Part shown: piece after piece, positions 46,721-58,330 of the stretch
Position numbering within the stretch: position 1 is the stretch's first letter
Layout: each line of letters starts with the position of its first letter
Origin: Theobroma cacao
Lineage: Eukaryota; Streptophyta; Magnoliopsida; Malvales; Malvaceae
Direction of reading: 5' to 3'
Length of the DNA: 64,000 bases
NCBI RefSeq assembly: GCF_000208745.1
Contig: NC_030858.1
Coordinates: 10,855,667 to 10,919,666 of the forward strand
Position numbers and translations under genes: made by a program
Notes under the pieces: generated by a model
The model's input: the letters and a program-made list of their open reading frames with translations, nothing else
Databases searched by the model: none
What the model was told of the DNA's origin: nothing

Positions 46721-48101
46721 AACCTCTTAAGCAGATGGAATAGCTCCTCAAATAACATTTTTATGGTATTTTAATATATAATAGCCACTATCCATTAATT
46801 TAATCAAATAACCAAAATATTTGTTTAGCACTTCTACAAAGTTTAGAATACTCCTTCAAAGGATAAAATTCATCGTTGGTTCTTTAACATTTGTCTAAAA
46901 TATTAAATATGTTTTTGAACTTTTTCACTTTTTCTAAATAAATCCTGGCTTTTTTATTGGGTCATTTTGTGTCATGGTTTAAGGTGAATTCGTTTCAAGT
47001 TCAAGTTTATCATTTTATTAAGTCCTTCGAGTTTCAGATTGTTTCAATTTGTGCTAAGTCAAATTCAGATTACTATACAAGTAAGATTATTTTAAAACTC
47101 AAATCATTATGGATTGAATAATTTCAAATTTGGAACTTTAAATTTTGAATCATTACGAGTTAAAATGATTTAGATTTTGAGAAATTGTTGATTTTGCTCC
47201 TTTTATCTTCTAATTTGTTTTACTTACAAATATTATTATTTATATTATTTTCACTCTATAGATAATATTATATTAAATTACTTTTAAAATTTAAATCTTA
47301 TGCAGTTAATATATCATATTAATTAAAAAATTTTCTCATATGTTTCTCAAAACTAAAATCTTTAAATGTTAATAACATTAAAAATAAAAATCATATTTAT
47401 ATTTTTGATAAAAAATTATTTTATAAAAAGATTTTTGCTTTCCATGATAATAAATATTAAATTCAATTAATAAATGAAATAGTATTGCATGACCATCAAA
47501 AGTAAGAAATATTTTACTGAGATGAAATTCAACTAATATTATTATAGTGCTTAATTACTTCTTACTCTCATATATACTTTTTATATATTATATCTTTTCC
47601 GATAATAGAATTTTCATTTTATTCAATTTTTTATAGGTTAATAAATTATTTAATTTCTTAATCTCTCTGCATATTTCTTTGATTATTTTTAACATATATT
47701 TTTCATTTTGGTTGTCATTCAACTTAAAAATAAATGTTAAGTATTTAACTTTGTTTATTAAAAATTTTGGGTATATAGACATGTGTGGATCATTTCACGT
47801 TCAAATCATTACGAATTTCAACTCAATTTGAGTCATATTTGATTTCGAGTCAATTTGAATCAAGTCACTTAATATTGGATTATTTTGAGTTTTAATTACT
47901 TTAAATCAGCTTAAATAGGATATAAGATCACTTTACTTTCAAGTTATTTCGAATTCCAATCATCTCAATTCGAATTGATTCAAATTTGAGTTAAGTTACT
48001 TAACCGTATTATGGGGTTATAGTCAAGTTTGGTTTGAGGTATATTGAGTTGGGTTCTTCGGGTTGAGTCAATTTTGCCATTATACACATGAACTTACCTA
48101 C
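46721..48101. other. AT-rich intergenic sequence
   Basis: No gene. It contains many diverged strings of the AATTTGAGT / TCGAGTCAATTTGAATC type (about 47000-47170 and 47810-48070) that look like degenerate repeats. The frame at 47588-47782 (-) is low complexity. Confidence 0.5.
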
Positions 48102-48510
48102 TATTAGGCCTATAGGCAAGTAGAATCATCTGTACATGTGGACATTACTATGGTTTTTGTGACATGGCAAAATAAACTGAGTAGAAAAATATTTTGCCTG
48201 AGACGTATGTGTTCATTCCAATAAGTCAATTTCATTACATCAAAAGAGACGCTCATCTGGCATGAGTGCCAAAGATTTTTGCCACCTATAGATGTAACCT
48301 TAACAACCATCAAGCCTATAGCCTGCTAGCATCTTTTTTACATGTGGTTGCTAATGTAACTTTTTGTGACGTGACGAAATTAACTAAGTAGAAAAACTTC
48401 TCACCGGAGACATTAGCATTCTAATCAATTAATTTTGTTACATTAAAAGAGAAACTCATTTGTCACGATTGGGAAAAATGCTAACTTATCGTGAACTTAA
48501 CAATTATTAA
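48102..48510. repeat. Diverged ~200-bp tandem duplication
   Basis: Unit 1 (about 48102-48311) and unit 2 (about 48312-48510) share, in order, an (A)GCCTATAG(G)C segment, ACATGTGG, TTTTTGTGAC(A/G)TG, GTAGAAAAA, a CGGAGAC/CTGAGAC segment, and CAT(C/T)AAAAGAGA(C/A)(G/A)CTCAT. The frame 48110-48313 (-) lies in unit 1 and is not a gene. Confidence 0.7.
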
Positions 48511-50656
48511 GATCACGGGTGTAAGATCATATTTTCCAGTTAACATAAGTATTTATCTGAATAAAAATTATAAAATAATGACTTATTTAGGTATATAAAA
48601 AAGATACGATCGAATTTGAAATTTTTGAGATAATTCTGACTTATTTAATATTTTGCCTTAACCTTGTAATAACTCTTAGTATTAATTCATAACATTTCAC
48701 TTGTTTCATTCAAGTATTTTTTGGTTTTCACAACATTTCAATGCGCTTTAAATTATTATATTGTGTTCATCTAAATAAAAGAAAAACAAAACAAAGTAAA
48801 CCAAAAGAAACTTTCTAAACGTATTTCAGGCAAATGCTACTAGGCATTAGAAATTTATAATTATTGGAAGAGATTTTGGAATTAAATAGAGCAATCAAGA
48901 GATAATAACTAAAAATGAAAGTTTATAAAAGGTTAAGAATCTAAATTTTTTAAGACATACTTAACGTCAAAGCGAATGCCTTCTCTTGTGAAAATTTTTG
49001 ACAAAAATGACACGTGCTCCCTCAAAAGCGAGGCCCGGAGAAAGTTAGCCCCATGAAACAAAGACTCGAGGCTCGAAGTGGGTCTCTAAGCACATGCGAA
49101 AATATCCCAAGCCGAATCTTGAACGTGTGGTCAGCTGATCCTAAAGAGCTCCCAGTCCCAGACGAATTGCCCGAGGTCCACCTGGTTCACCACTTAGCTT
49201 ACGGACATTTGTGCATTAAAATGTGAAAACAATCCGGGAAGCTTCAAAACATTCTTGCCATGTTGATCTTTTCGTCAGCCGGAAAAAAGGTAAAATTTAG
49301 GATTTGAATGGCAACTGTAATAATCCTAGGCCATACCCAAAGCTTTCGTCTCTGCCCTTGTGATTACTTTACACTCCTTGTTGCCAGGCTGCCTGCTGCC
49401 TGCCTATGTTAATTAAGGGACCGGGTCAAGAATTGGAAATGAAAAAATAAATAAATAAAATTCCATAAATAAAGCTTGGAATTGAAGTCGTGGCCACTTG
49501 CAGGGGGAGGACAAAAACATATTTCACTTGTGCACAATGCAAATGTGATGGTTCGTGTCCTATACGCAGCCTGCTATGACGCCAAACAGAAGAAACAATG
49601 ATGGAAAATGGGATTGGGTTTCCCGTTTTATGAAAATTTAAACAATGTCAAAACTCTGTGACCACTATTCCTACTTCGGATTGGTCTTGTATTACATTTT
49701 ACAACAAGGCAAGGGAACACCTTTTTTACAGGATTTTGTTTCTGATTTGTTCCACAAAATCCCATAGAATACTGCTTTCTGATGCGATTTATTTGTCAAA
49801 ACAAGGAAAAAAAAATTAAAAAGAGTTTTGTCTTAAGCTTCACGCTTCCATTTAGACTGTGTGTTGGCATATCAATATCTATATATACTCAACTATTTAT
49901 TATTGTTTAAATCAAAATATTCAAATCTCCTAAGGTTCTAAAATTGAAATTCAAAATTAGAACTAGTAAGACAGTAATAGAGTTGCTATGCTCATTTTTG
50001 ACAGGGTAACAAAATGAAATGCTAGGAAGATCAGATATATGAATATAATAATAAAAATGGTAAATTTCCTCTACAATCTTTATAATTTCAAGTTAATTTT
50101 CTCACATGAGATTTTGTAGATATCTTTTTCCCAATTAGCACTATGTAGATAATTTCCGTTTTCATATGGATTAGACTATTAATTTTACTTAGTTTTATTA
50201 CTAAAGTATTCTCAATTCAAAATTAATCTATTTGTTCACATTTAAAGATATTTTTATAATTTTACTAGACAAAAATAACTATAATACTCTTCTTGTGAGG
50301 ATAAAAATTATCCAGGAATTGTTAACTGAAAAGAAAATTCATAAGATATCAATTGAGAACAAAAATCATAAAATGTCATGTGAAAAAAATTAAAACCACA
50401 AGGATGTAAGTAAAGTTTATGCTAATAAATATCATGTATAACAATGTCGATATTTTCTCAGAATGAATGGTATTTTCAAAGCAATCCAATGGCTTTTGTG
50501 TTGCTTAAAATAATACGAATTCAAGCTCATAATGTTGCTAGTGGTACAGAGTCTTTCTTTTGTACCAAGCTTGCATTGTTATACTCTCAAGAAAAAACTT
50601 GCAATATCCCATTATTGTAGGAATCATGAATCAGGCCAAGCAAGCGCCATCATTGG

Positions 50657-50660
<4 letters not shown>
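48511..50660. other. Intergenic and distal upstream region of the second kinase gene
   Basis: Mixed composition; 49000-49420 is less AT-rich and has a G-box CACGTG at 49011-49016 (in GACACGTGCT), 2.2 kb from the kinase start. The open frame 49014-49226 (+) has no recognisable domain and starts inside that box's context, so it is not called. The rest is AT-rich. Confidence 0.4.

Positions 50661-50696
<36 letters not shown>
50661..50696. repeat. (CT)18 microsatellite
   Basis: Eighteen uninterrupted CT units about 515 bp upstream of the kinase start. CT tracts are common near plant promoters, but here it is some 450 bp from the TATA box. Confidence 0.97.
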
Positions 50697-50699
<3 letters not shown>

Positions 50700-51144
50700 C
50701 CAGGCGGGGAGGTTGAAAAGCGTTAGTGTCCTCTCAACGTTTCATTCATGATAAAGTGAAGAGCTCTTATTGAGTGGCACGACCAAATCCCAACAAAGTA
50801 ATACTTTCTTTTTTACTAGTTTTCATCTTTGGCTTGCACAGCAAGACAAATCAAAATCCAATGCCCACCACCTTTGCTTATACCCCAAAGCACCTAACCG
50901 TCGCATTTAATTCTATTCCGAAACTCTACAAAGAGAAAAAGAGAGAGAAAAGAAAGAGATTAATCGCATTTCTCTTGCCACTCGAAGAAGCTTTTATGCT
51001 TCTTTGACAAGAATAATACAATGAGAACCAATGCGGCCTCACTCTCTAACTGACCTTAATCATGCTGTTGCTTCTACACATGTTCTTAAGCTGAGTTCCC
51101 CAAGCTTTCATTGTCGACAAGAATCTTAGAAAAATAAATCACCA

Positions 51145-51154
51145 TATATATATA
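51145..51154 (+). promoter_or_regulatory. Probable TATA box of the second kinase gene
   Basis: TATATATATA followed by GCTTCC, 57 bases upstream of the ATG at 51211. This implies transcription start around 51178-51185 and a short leader of about 30 nt, unless an upstream leader exon exists. Confidence 0.55.
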
Positions 51155-51210
51155 GCTTCCCTGCACATATTCAGCTGCATTCAATCCTGTCGGCCATCTT
51201 GTGCTACGAA

Positions 51211-54200
51211 ATGGTGACTTCAGCTCCTGCTAAAATACTCATTGGCATCCCATTAGACCCAGATGTCAGCAAGGAACTCTTGTCATGGGCAATCAGAGTT
51301 ATAGCTCATCCAAATGACGATATTGTTGCCCTACATGTTCTTGGTTAGTACATTCATACTCACATGATAGTTCAATGCCAATTACTTATGATTTTTCAGT
51401 CTGTAAACTCAATGCTGCCTGAACCAAAATATCAATGCATCAGGATTTTTCCTTTTTTTCAGCTGCCAGTCCAAATTAACTATTTTCCTCTCAGGTTGGA
51501 CTTGCCTGTGTTTCACCTATTGAATTTATAGCATTTGAACTAAATTGAATCAATTTGTTCATGACTAGCATTGTTAAACTTTACACTATGTTGCATGTTT
51601 ATTCAAATGCAGTTGGTGAGGAGTCCAAGAAGCGTAAATTGATAACTAGAGATCAAGCAAAGCTTCGCCAGGCAAAAGCTCATGTTATATCTGTGCTTGG
51701 AGAATTTGCTAGGACTTGCCAGTCTAAGCAGGTAACCAAATTTTAGATTTCTGCAGATAACTAAAACCTGCCAAAACAAATTCTATTGTCTATGTTCTGA
51801 AATATCTCTATCTACATCGATCAAATTATATGATGCTCATCAACTTTGTTCAGGTAAACTTGGAGGCCAGAGTAGGATTTAGCTCTAGTGTTAGAAGGGG
51901 CCTAATTGAGGATGCAAAATCCATCTCAGCTGACTTTCTTCTTCTTCTTGGTTCCAGAAACCGTTCAAACAAGTGAGAAACCAAACTATCCTTGGATATT
52001 TGAAATTCCATTGTAATATGTTCTGTGATGTTTGATTTTTCTTTGGGTTAGAACTTCACACAAAGTTACAAGATATTGTTTCGAGCATGCTCCGGAAGGC
52101 TGTACAGTGGTTTCAGTAGGGAAATCTAGGCAGCCACAGCAAAACTCAAGCACAAATTCTACTTCTTCACATTTTGATGGTCAGTTTTGTTCCAATCAAC
52201 ACTTGAATCAAATATAAAACATCCCTTAACTACATTCCTACTCAAGTTTTGCTTCAGCAGAAACTCGTCAATGGAGCTCAAGTTGGTCTAACAGGAGTGA
52301 TCGCAGTGGCGAGGCTATCTGCCCTGTTCAAAATTCTATTGTCTCCAAAAGGAAGCTGCAAAAGCCTTCACCAAGAACTGTTCTAAAAGCACTTGAAGGG
52401 GAATCAAATAGCACAGAAGATGAAACCTCTAGCTTTGGGGACTCAACTATCTCTGGGTCCCCTCCTCGGGCGCCAAAGTTTAAAAGGCAATTCTGCATAA
52501 TGAAACAGATGTCACCATACAAACTTATCTCATCAGTCTTTAGTTCCCCATTAAGGAAAAGAAAGGCCAGTTTATCCAACAAAGAAAAGGAGGAGCCTTT
52601 AATCAAGTGCTTTAGCTACGAGGAGATCTCAAACGCTACAAATAACTTCCATCCAGGTGAAAAATGCTAATACAGCTACTTTTCTGAATGCAGTACTATG
52701 AAATTAGACGTTTAGCATTTAAGATTTTTTAAAGCCTTTGAATTGTTTTGGGGTATCAGATAATATAGTTGGTCGAGGTGGGTATTCAGAAGTGTACAGA
52801 GGTGATCTTTCTGATGGAAGAGCCGTCGCAGTGAAAAGGTTGGCCAAGGCCAACAAGGATGAAAACAAGGAGAAAGAATTCCTCACGGAATTGGGCATAA
52901 TTGGACATGTGTACCACCCCAATACGGCAAATTTAGTTGGCTGCTGCATTGAAAATGGACTCTATTTGATTTTCAACTTCTCTGAGAATGGAACTTTGTC
53001 ATCTGCATTGCATGGTAAGAAAAGCAACTGCCCCTTGGGATAAACTGCCGAATTTGGAAAGAGAGATTCTATAATTTTTTTTTAAAAAAAAATGAATTGT
53101 TATGCATTAGTTTTGAAAAATTTGAGTACAGAGTGGTATAGAAGAAATGGATAGTTTTCCAACCATAAAAAAGCCTTGCTATTTGCTTCCTAATTGGCCC
53201 TATTTCAATTGGGAGAACCGTCAGGTAAAACAAGTGCGTCACTCGATTGGCCTGTGAGGTACAAGATTGCCATTGGAGTTGCTAGAGGTCTTCACTATCT
53301 GCACAAATGTTGCAAACACCGAATAATACACCGTGACATAAAAGCCTCTAATGTGCTTCTCGGACCAGATTCTGAACCACAGGTGATAAAGCAGACAACT
53401 TCCGGAAATGTTTTGAAAAAGTACAATACATTATTTCTTTTTCTGATTTTTAACAATGATTTCATCTCTTTCTAGATCTCTGATTTTGGTCTTGCAAAAT
53501 GGCTTCCTAACAAATGGACTCACCATGCTGTGATCCCAATAGAGGGAACATTTGGGTACCTAGCACCAGAGTATTTCATGCATGGAATTGTGGATGAGAA
53601 AACAGATGTTTTTGCATTTGGGATTCTTCTCCTGGAGATCATTACTGGTCGCCGGCCTGTGGATTCATCAAAGCAAAACCTCCTCTTATGGGTACGCACT
53701 ACGCAGGCTTCCAGGCTTTTGAATTGAATATCCTGCCTAAGGGAAAATTTTTTTACATAACTAATAAATATCATACTTTTTCACTTTATGCTGCCAATCA
53801 ACTATGGAAATTGAGTAAAGAATAATAGAGAAAGAATAGGTAGAAATTCCTGCAAATAAGCAACTCTGTTTCCATTGTTCTTGCACATTTGAGATAGGAC
53901 AAAGCGTGAAGGTGTCGGTTTGGTGGCATAGGTTGCTCTATGCCACATTTCAGAACAGTTTTAACATCCAGTTTCTTACAGAAATAATTTTCATTTATAG
54001 GCAAAGCCTCTTATGGAATCTGGGAACATCACTGAACTAGCTGATCCAAAACTGAAAGGTAAATATGATGAGGATCAAATGCATAGATCAGTGTTAACAG
54101 CTTGCTATTGCGTGAGGCAATCCGCAGTATGGCGTCCATCAATGAGTGAGGTACTTAAAATATGTATTTGGTAGGATACTCCAAGTCATTTCCATAGAGG

Positions 54201-54387
54201 CAATGCATATTTAATATGATTTAATGATTCCACTTCTCAGGTCTTGGAGCTTCTAGTGACTGGCCATGACTCTGATGTTGCAAAGAGCTGGCGAATGCCA
54301 AAGTTTACATCTGATGAGTTGGATGATTACTCAATGGTTTTTGGATATGAGGTTCCAACAGATATTTCCCTGGAGGAATTTTTATGA
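51211..54387 (+). CDS. Receptor-like cytoplasmic kinase with USP-like N-terminal domain (RLCK VI)
   Basis: Ten exons at GT-AG sites: 51211-51343, 51613-51731, 51854-51972, 52052-52179, 52261-52656, 52760-53014, 53216-53382, 53476-53691, 54001-54150 and 54241-54387. All phases fit and give 609 residues. Residues about 8-165 form a universal-stress-protein/adenine-nucleotide hydrolase-like domain ([32 protein letters not shown]). A Ser-rich linker follows. The kinase domain (from about 290) has [11 protein letters not shown] (303-313), Lys324 (AVAVKRL), HRDIKASN (422-429), DFG (442-444) and [10 protein letters not shown] (463-472), so it is an RD kinase with all key residues. The C-terminus is [18 protein letters not shown], typical of RLCK VI. 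Members lacking the USP domain (Arabidopsis RBK1 and RBK2) bind ROP GTPases; whether this one does is unknown. No membrane segment or acylation site. Exon 5 has a tandem acceptor (CAGCAG), so a form with one more residue is possible. Confidence 0.92.
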
Positions 54388-56954
54388 GTAATTCTTCTTC
54401 CACACATCTATTGCAGCTTCAGGTGGTATGAAACAGGGGACGCTGACGGAGAGCACATCATAATTAGAACTTTTCATACTTTTAAATACATGCTAGGAGT
54501 CAGAATATATTGTTTATTAAGGCATCCATATTCTGCAATTTTATTTAGATCTTCTCATTAGAGTGTTGTGCTTGGGGTAGAGAAATTTTCATCAAGTACA
54601 TATAAATGGGATTCTGCAAGAATCTCCACGACTGAGATCGGCCTTTCCCTGAATATATACAAAGCCGTACTAATGTGAAATATCCTGATCAATTCAAGTT
54701 TGCCATTTACATTTTAATTATGATCAACTATATGTTTTCTAATGAATGAAAATTTCCAATGGTCATAGTTATTGTCTGGAATTTTGTGTTAATGGCTCTC
54801 TGTATTAGGAAATCATTCAACCTTCTGGAACATAATCCATTCCATTTCATAAAGGTTGAGAGGTGCTGGACTGTCTACAAGAACAGAGTGGATGAGGGTG
54901 GCTATTTTGTTGCACAGGTACTAGAATTCATGGAGATTTGCATTTGAAAAATCATTTTCTCATCATTGGAAAAGGTTTGTTTATACATCCTCTAGAAACA
55001 TGATATACACAAAGAATTAAGAAGGATTTTTAGCGCCTTATAATATTGATATAGACCACCTTTTTCTTCACAAACACTAGCCATTGATAAAGTTAGTTGT
55101 GCACTGTATAAAGCACGCACCAGTTAATTTGAAACCTAGACAATGATTCCTGAAACTGACCCATGATTAAAGAAGAAAAAGAAAAAACAAGTATTCTTTG
55201 TTAAAGAACAAAATGCAGAGAAAGGAAAGATTACTCCTTAAAAAAATCAAAGGTTGTTTGAAGTCCACCTTCTATAAGTAGGAGCTTCATGCATTCTATC
55301 AGAGCAAACGTATGAAAGCACATTATACCTCCTTGTTTTTGTAATTCTCTCCTTCTGTTATATATAACATTGCAGAACTGCTACAAAACTGCCACAAACC
55401 GACACCACTAGTACAGAAACAACTAATCAAGGAGCAGCAAAATCTGTCGCACCTCTTTTGGGAGTTTGAATGCAAGTTCAAACCGGGCCAGCTTTCTAGT
55501 TTCTTGTATAGTTACAGAATTGCCGTTCCATAAGTTTCTCTCCTTCAAATTCAAGTTCAACCAAAGTAATTAACATTACCAATTCACAGCCGCTCCTCCA
55601 TCTAGGCAGCTGTTATTTTGTACGATTTAAGAAAAAGCAAGTTTTTAGTATGGATGACATCTTTCTCCTCTACTCTGTATTTTCACGAGAGATTATAGCT
55701 CATCTCTATCATTGCTCCTCCTCACATAAAAAAGGCTGTGGCTGTGCCCATTCTTCTCCAAGAAACGGCCTCTTTCCACTTCCATTTCGATGCTCCACAC
55801 TCAGCTTAGTAGACCTTGCTCCTATCTCTGGACGCTGAACATAAATCCTGAGAAGCCAAGTTCCATGAACTTTTTGTTTACAACCCAAAAGGGAATCACA
55901 ATTCACACTTAAAAGTTGAAGAAAGAAGCGAAATGGGCCAAATTTTGGAGGGCCTGGCTTTTCTTTTCCTTTCTGTAGCACTAAACCGCTCTCTCCTCGC
56001 ACATTCAAAAGGATTGCCATTTTGCCAGGTTGCCTGTATAAACTGTACCCGCAGTCACTGCCGGCCCAAAAGCACTGCAAAAATTGTTTCCAATCATTTT
56101 GATCATTTTTCCTGGTTGGGGTTTAAGCCAGCTAAATCAAAATTTTCAAGCTTAATTGTAAGGCAGGCAATCTTAACCAAAATTCATAACGCTAGTATTC
56201 AATCCTTGGTATGTAAATTGGGATATGTATATTCCAATAAGTTATAGTAACTGCTACTGATGTTGCATCAATTGGCAAAAGCCTAAAGTCTTTGGGTGCT
56301 TGTGGGCCTTCACCTAAAACAACGGATGAAGGCTGGGAATATTTGTGGAGTAGAATTGTCAAAAGCCATCTCTTAGGATTGCCTTTTGCGCACTAGTGAA
56401 GATCTCACCTTTACTTTATTTTAGCCAATCACCTCCTTCTCAATTTTAGCAAATTGAATATTTGTTTTACAAATAATATTTCTTTTTAGACATACAATAT
56501 TTCACATGTTTATAGGCGAAGTTATGTGAAGAGGTTAGTGCTTATTCTTCATACCAAATGGTGTCTTCTGATGGAATGTATAAAATATTCCAAATTAACA
56601 CAAATTAAATGGAGACCCTATGTAACATTGATATTAATTTAAGGCCGTCTATAACCTTAACTAGTTTAAGAAAAACACAAAATCACAGTGTAAAATGGAT
56701 TGAACTTTTTCTTCAAACATGGACATTCCTCGAATATTGACTTATGTAACAAAAACTAACTTTTTTTTCTTTTATCATGTACTCAAAATTAAAAATTCAT
56801 TCATATCTATAAATGTTTAGTATATGAAATGTTTTCTAATTTCACGATTTTTTTTAGTTAAGATTTTCGTTTATATTAATGTATAAACTTTAGCCATGCA
56901 TCATAGTACTCAAGATCCCCCAGCTCAAAATTAGCACTTAAAATTCTAATGTGA
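54388..56954. other. 3' flank of the second kinase gene and intergenic region
   Basis: The 3' UTR probably occupies the first few hundred bases (no decisive signal). The block at about 55440-56350 is less AT-rich than its surroundings and has overlapping frames on both strands (55709-56080 minus, 55933-56247 plus) with no recognisable domain. It contains several GGGCC/GGCCC strings (for example TGGGCCAAA near 55933, CGGCCCAAA near 56062, TGGGCCTTC near 56303) like the site II elements of plant promoters. It might be the control region of an unrecognised transcript. I do not call a gene. Confidence 0.4.
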
Positions 56955-57900
56955 AGTAGGGATGACAATAAGTATCTTGTTACAGAATACTTGTGGGTAC
57001 TTGACCTGATTATATAGAGTTAGAGTATTTTATAATCGGGTTTGGATATAATTCAGGTAATAATTTCACTATCTGCATCGGATTCGAGTACTACCGCTTG
57101 GCTACTTAATACTCGAATCCAATTATGTTTTTTTTAATTTCATGTAATTAAAAAAAACTCATATTGTTAATTAAATTAATTTATAAAACTATGATTATTA
57201 ATTAACTTGTAATATCTTTTAATACATGTACTCTATATATTGTGTTAATTTATAAGGAATATAATTATTATTATATATATACTTTTAGTATATATACTTT
57301 AAATATAAATATATTTACTTTCTATTTTGTATTAATGTTACAAAAATTATAATTTATAAAATTATTAATGATAATATATACCTTTATTTATATAAACTTA
57401 TTAATATATACCTATAAAGAAATTGTAAGATTAAAATAGTTTTGGAACTTAACTATTTTTTTAATTTCATGGCCAAACCCATATAGTTATTCAAACTTGA
57501 AATGTTTAATTTGTTGTTGGAATATTTTTTTTTAGTTATTTAAGTTGATATTTGAGATATTTATTTTTGATTATTTAAATTTAAATTTTATTATTTATGT
57601 ACTTTTATAAATTTAATTCTTAATGAATTATATGGAATATGAATGGAAATATTATTATATATAGATATGGATATAAATTCAAGTTTGGATCATTAAATAC
57701 CCATAAAAAGTATTTTAATAATTTTTTTTATATAATCAAGTTTTTAAACGATTTTAGACAATTATCAAGTAATGGATATATATTAAAGTTCAAGTTAGAA
57801 TAGTAAATTTAAAAAATATTCGAATTATTATAGAATTTAGGTACCCATTTATTAATTGGTTTCAAGTTTGAGTATAATAGGTACCCTACCTGTTATCCAT
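56955..57900. repeat. Degenerate interspersed repeat (GATGACAATAAGTA type)
   Basis: Opens with GTAGGGATGACAATAAGTA and contains GGGTACTTGACCTGATTATA, CGGGTTTGGATATAATTCAG and ATCGGATTCGAGTA. It closes with GGTACCCTACCTGTTATCC. This resembles a family widespread in plant genomes that begins (T)AGGGATGACAATGGGTA and ends with its diverged inverse. No coding capacity. Boundaries approximate. Confidence 0.5.
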
Positions 57901-58330
57901 AATTTGAAGATTTCATGTTTAAATATTTTAAGATGAAAGAGGTAAAATTTAAGAAATAAAAAAATATTTTTTATTACATAATCTAAAATCATATGTCATG
58001 AAAATTAAAAAAAAATCACGGTCCTCGAGGATCCAATAAATCTGGAATCGATTTGGTAGCGGGCGAATGGAGGGGAGCCGTTGACTGATGAATGCTGAGT
58101 TGATAGCTGAGAGTGGACGATCATTGTGTTAGGAGAAGTGGGGGATTTGGACCACACTGGCCATGGGACAGTGGTGCGCGACAGGGCGAGCCCACAAGGG
58201 GATAGGCGTGGGCCGGTGGTGCACGTGAAGGGGATGAGGGGCTAACCCACCACGATGTCCCCCATGGCTGAGCCCACCTTGATAACTACCGCACATGCAC
58301 ATGCAAAAGCCGACATTTTTCACTTCTTAC
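57901..58330. other. GC-rich island with no recognised gene
   Basis: 58050-58310 is strikingly GC-rich for this window. It has GGGCCGGTGG, GCACGTGAAGG and GTCCCCCATGG strings but no open frame with a recognisable product; the 58129-58323 (-) frame is compositional. It could be a promoter or a decayed gene fragment. Confidence 0.35.

Noticed and set aside
49014..49226. 70-residue plus-strand frame in a less AT-rich stretch
   Set aside because: No domain, no homologue that I recognise, and no start context; possible regulatory region instead.
50532..50751. Overlapping frames across the CT microsatellite
   Set aside because: The Ser/Leu runs are translation of (CT)18.
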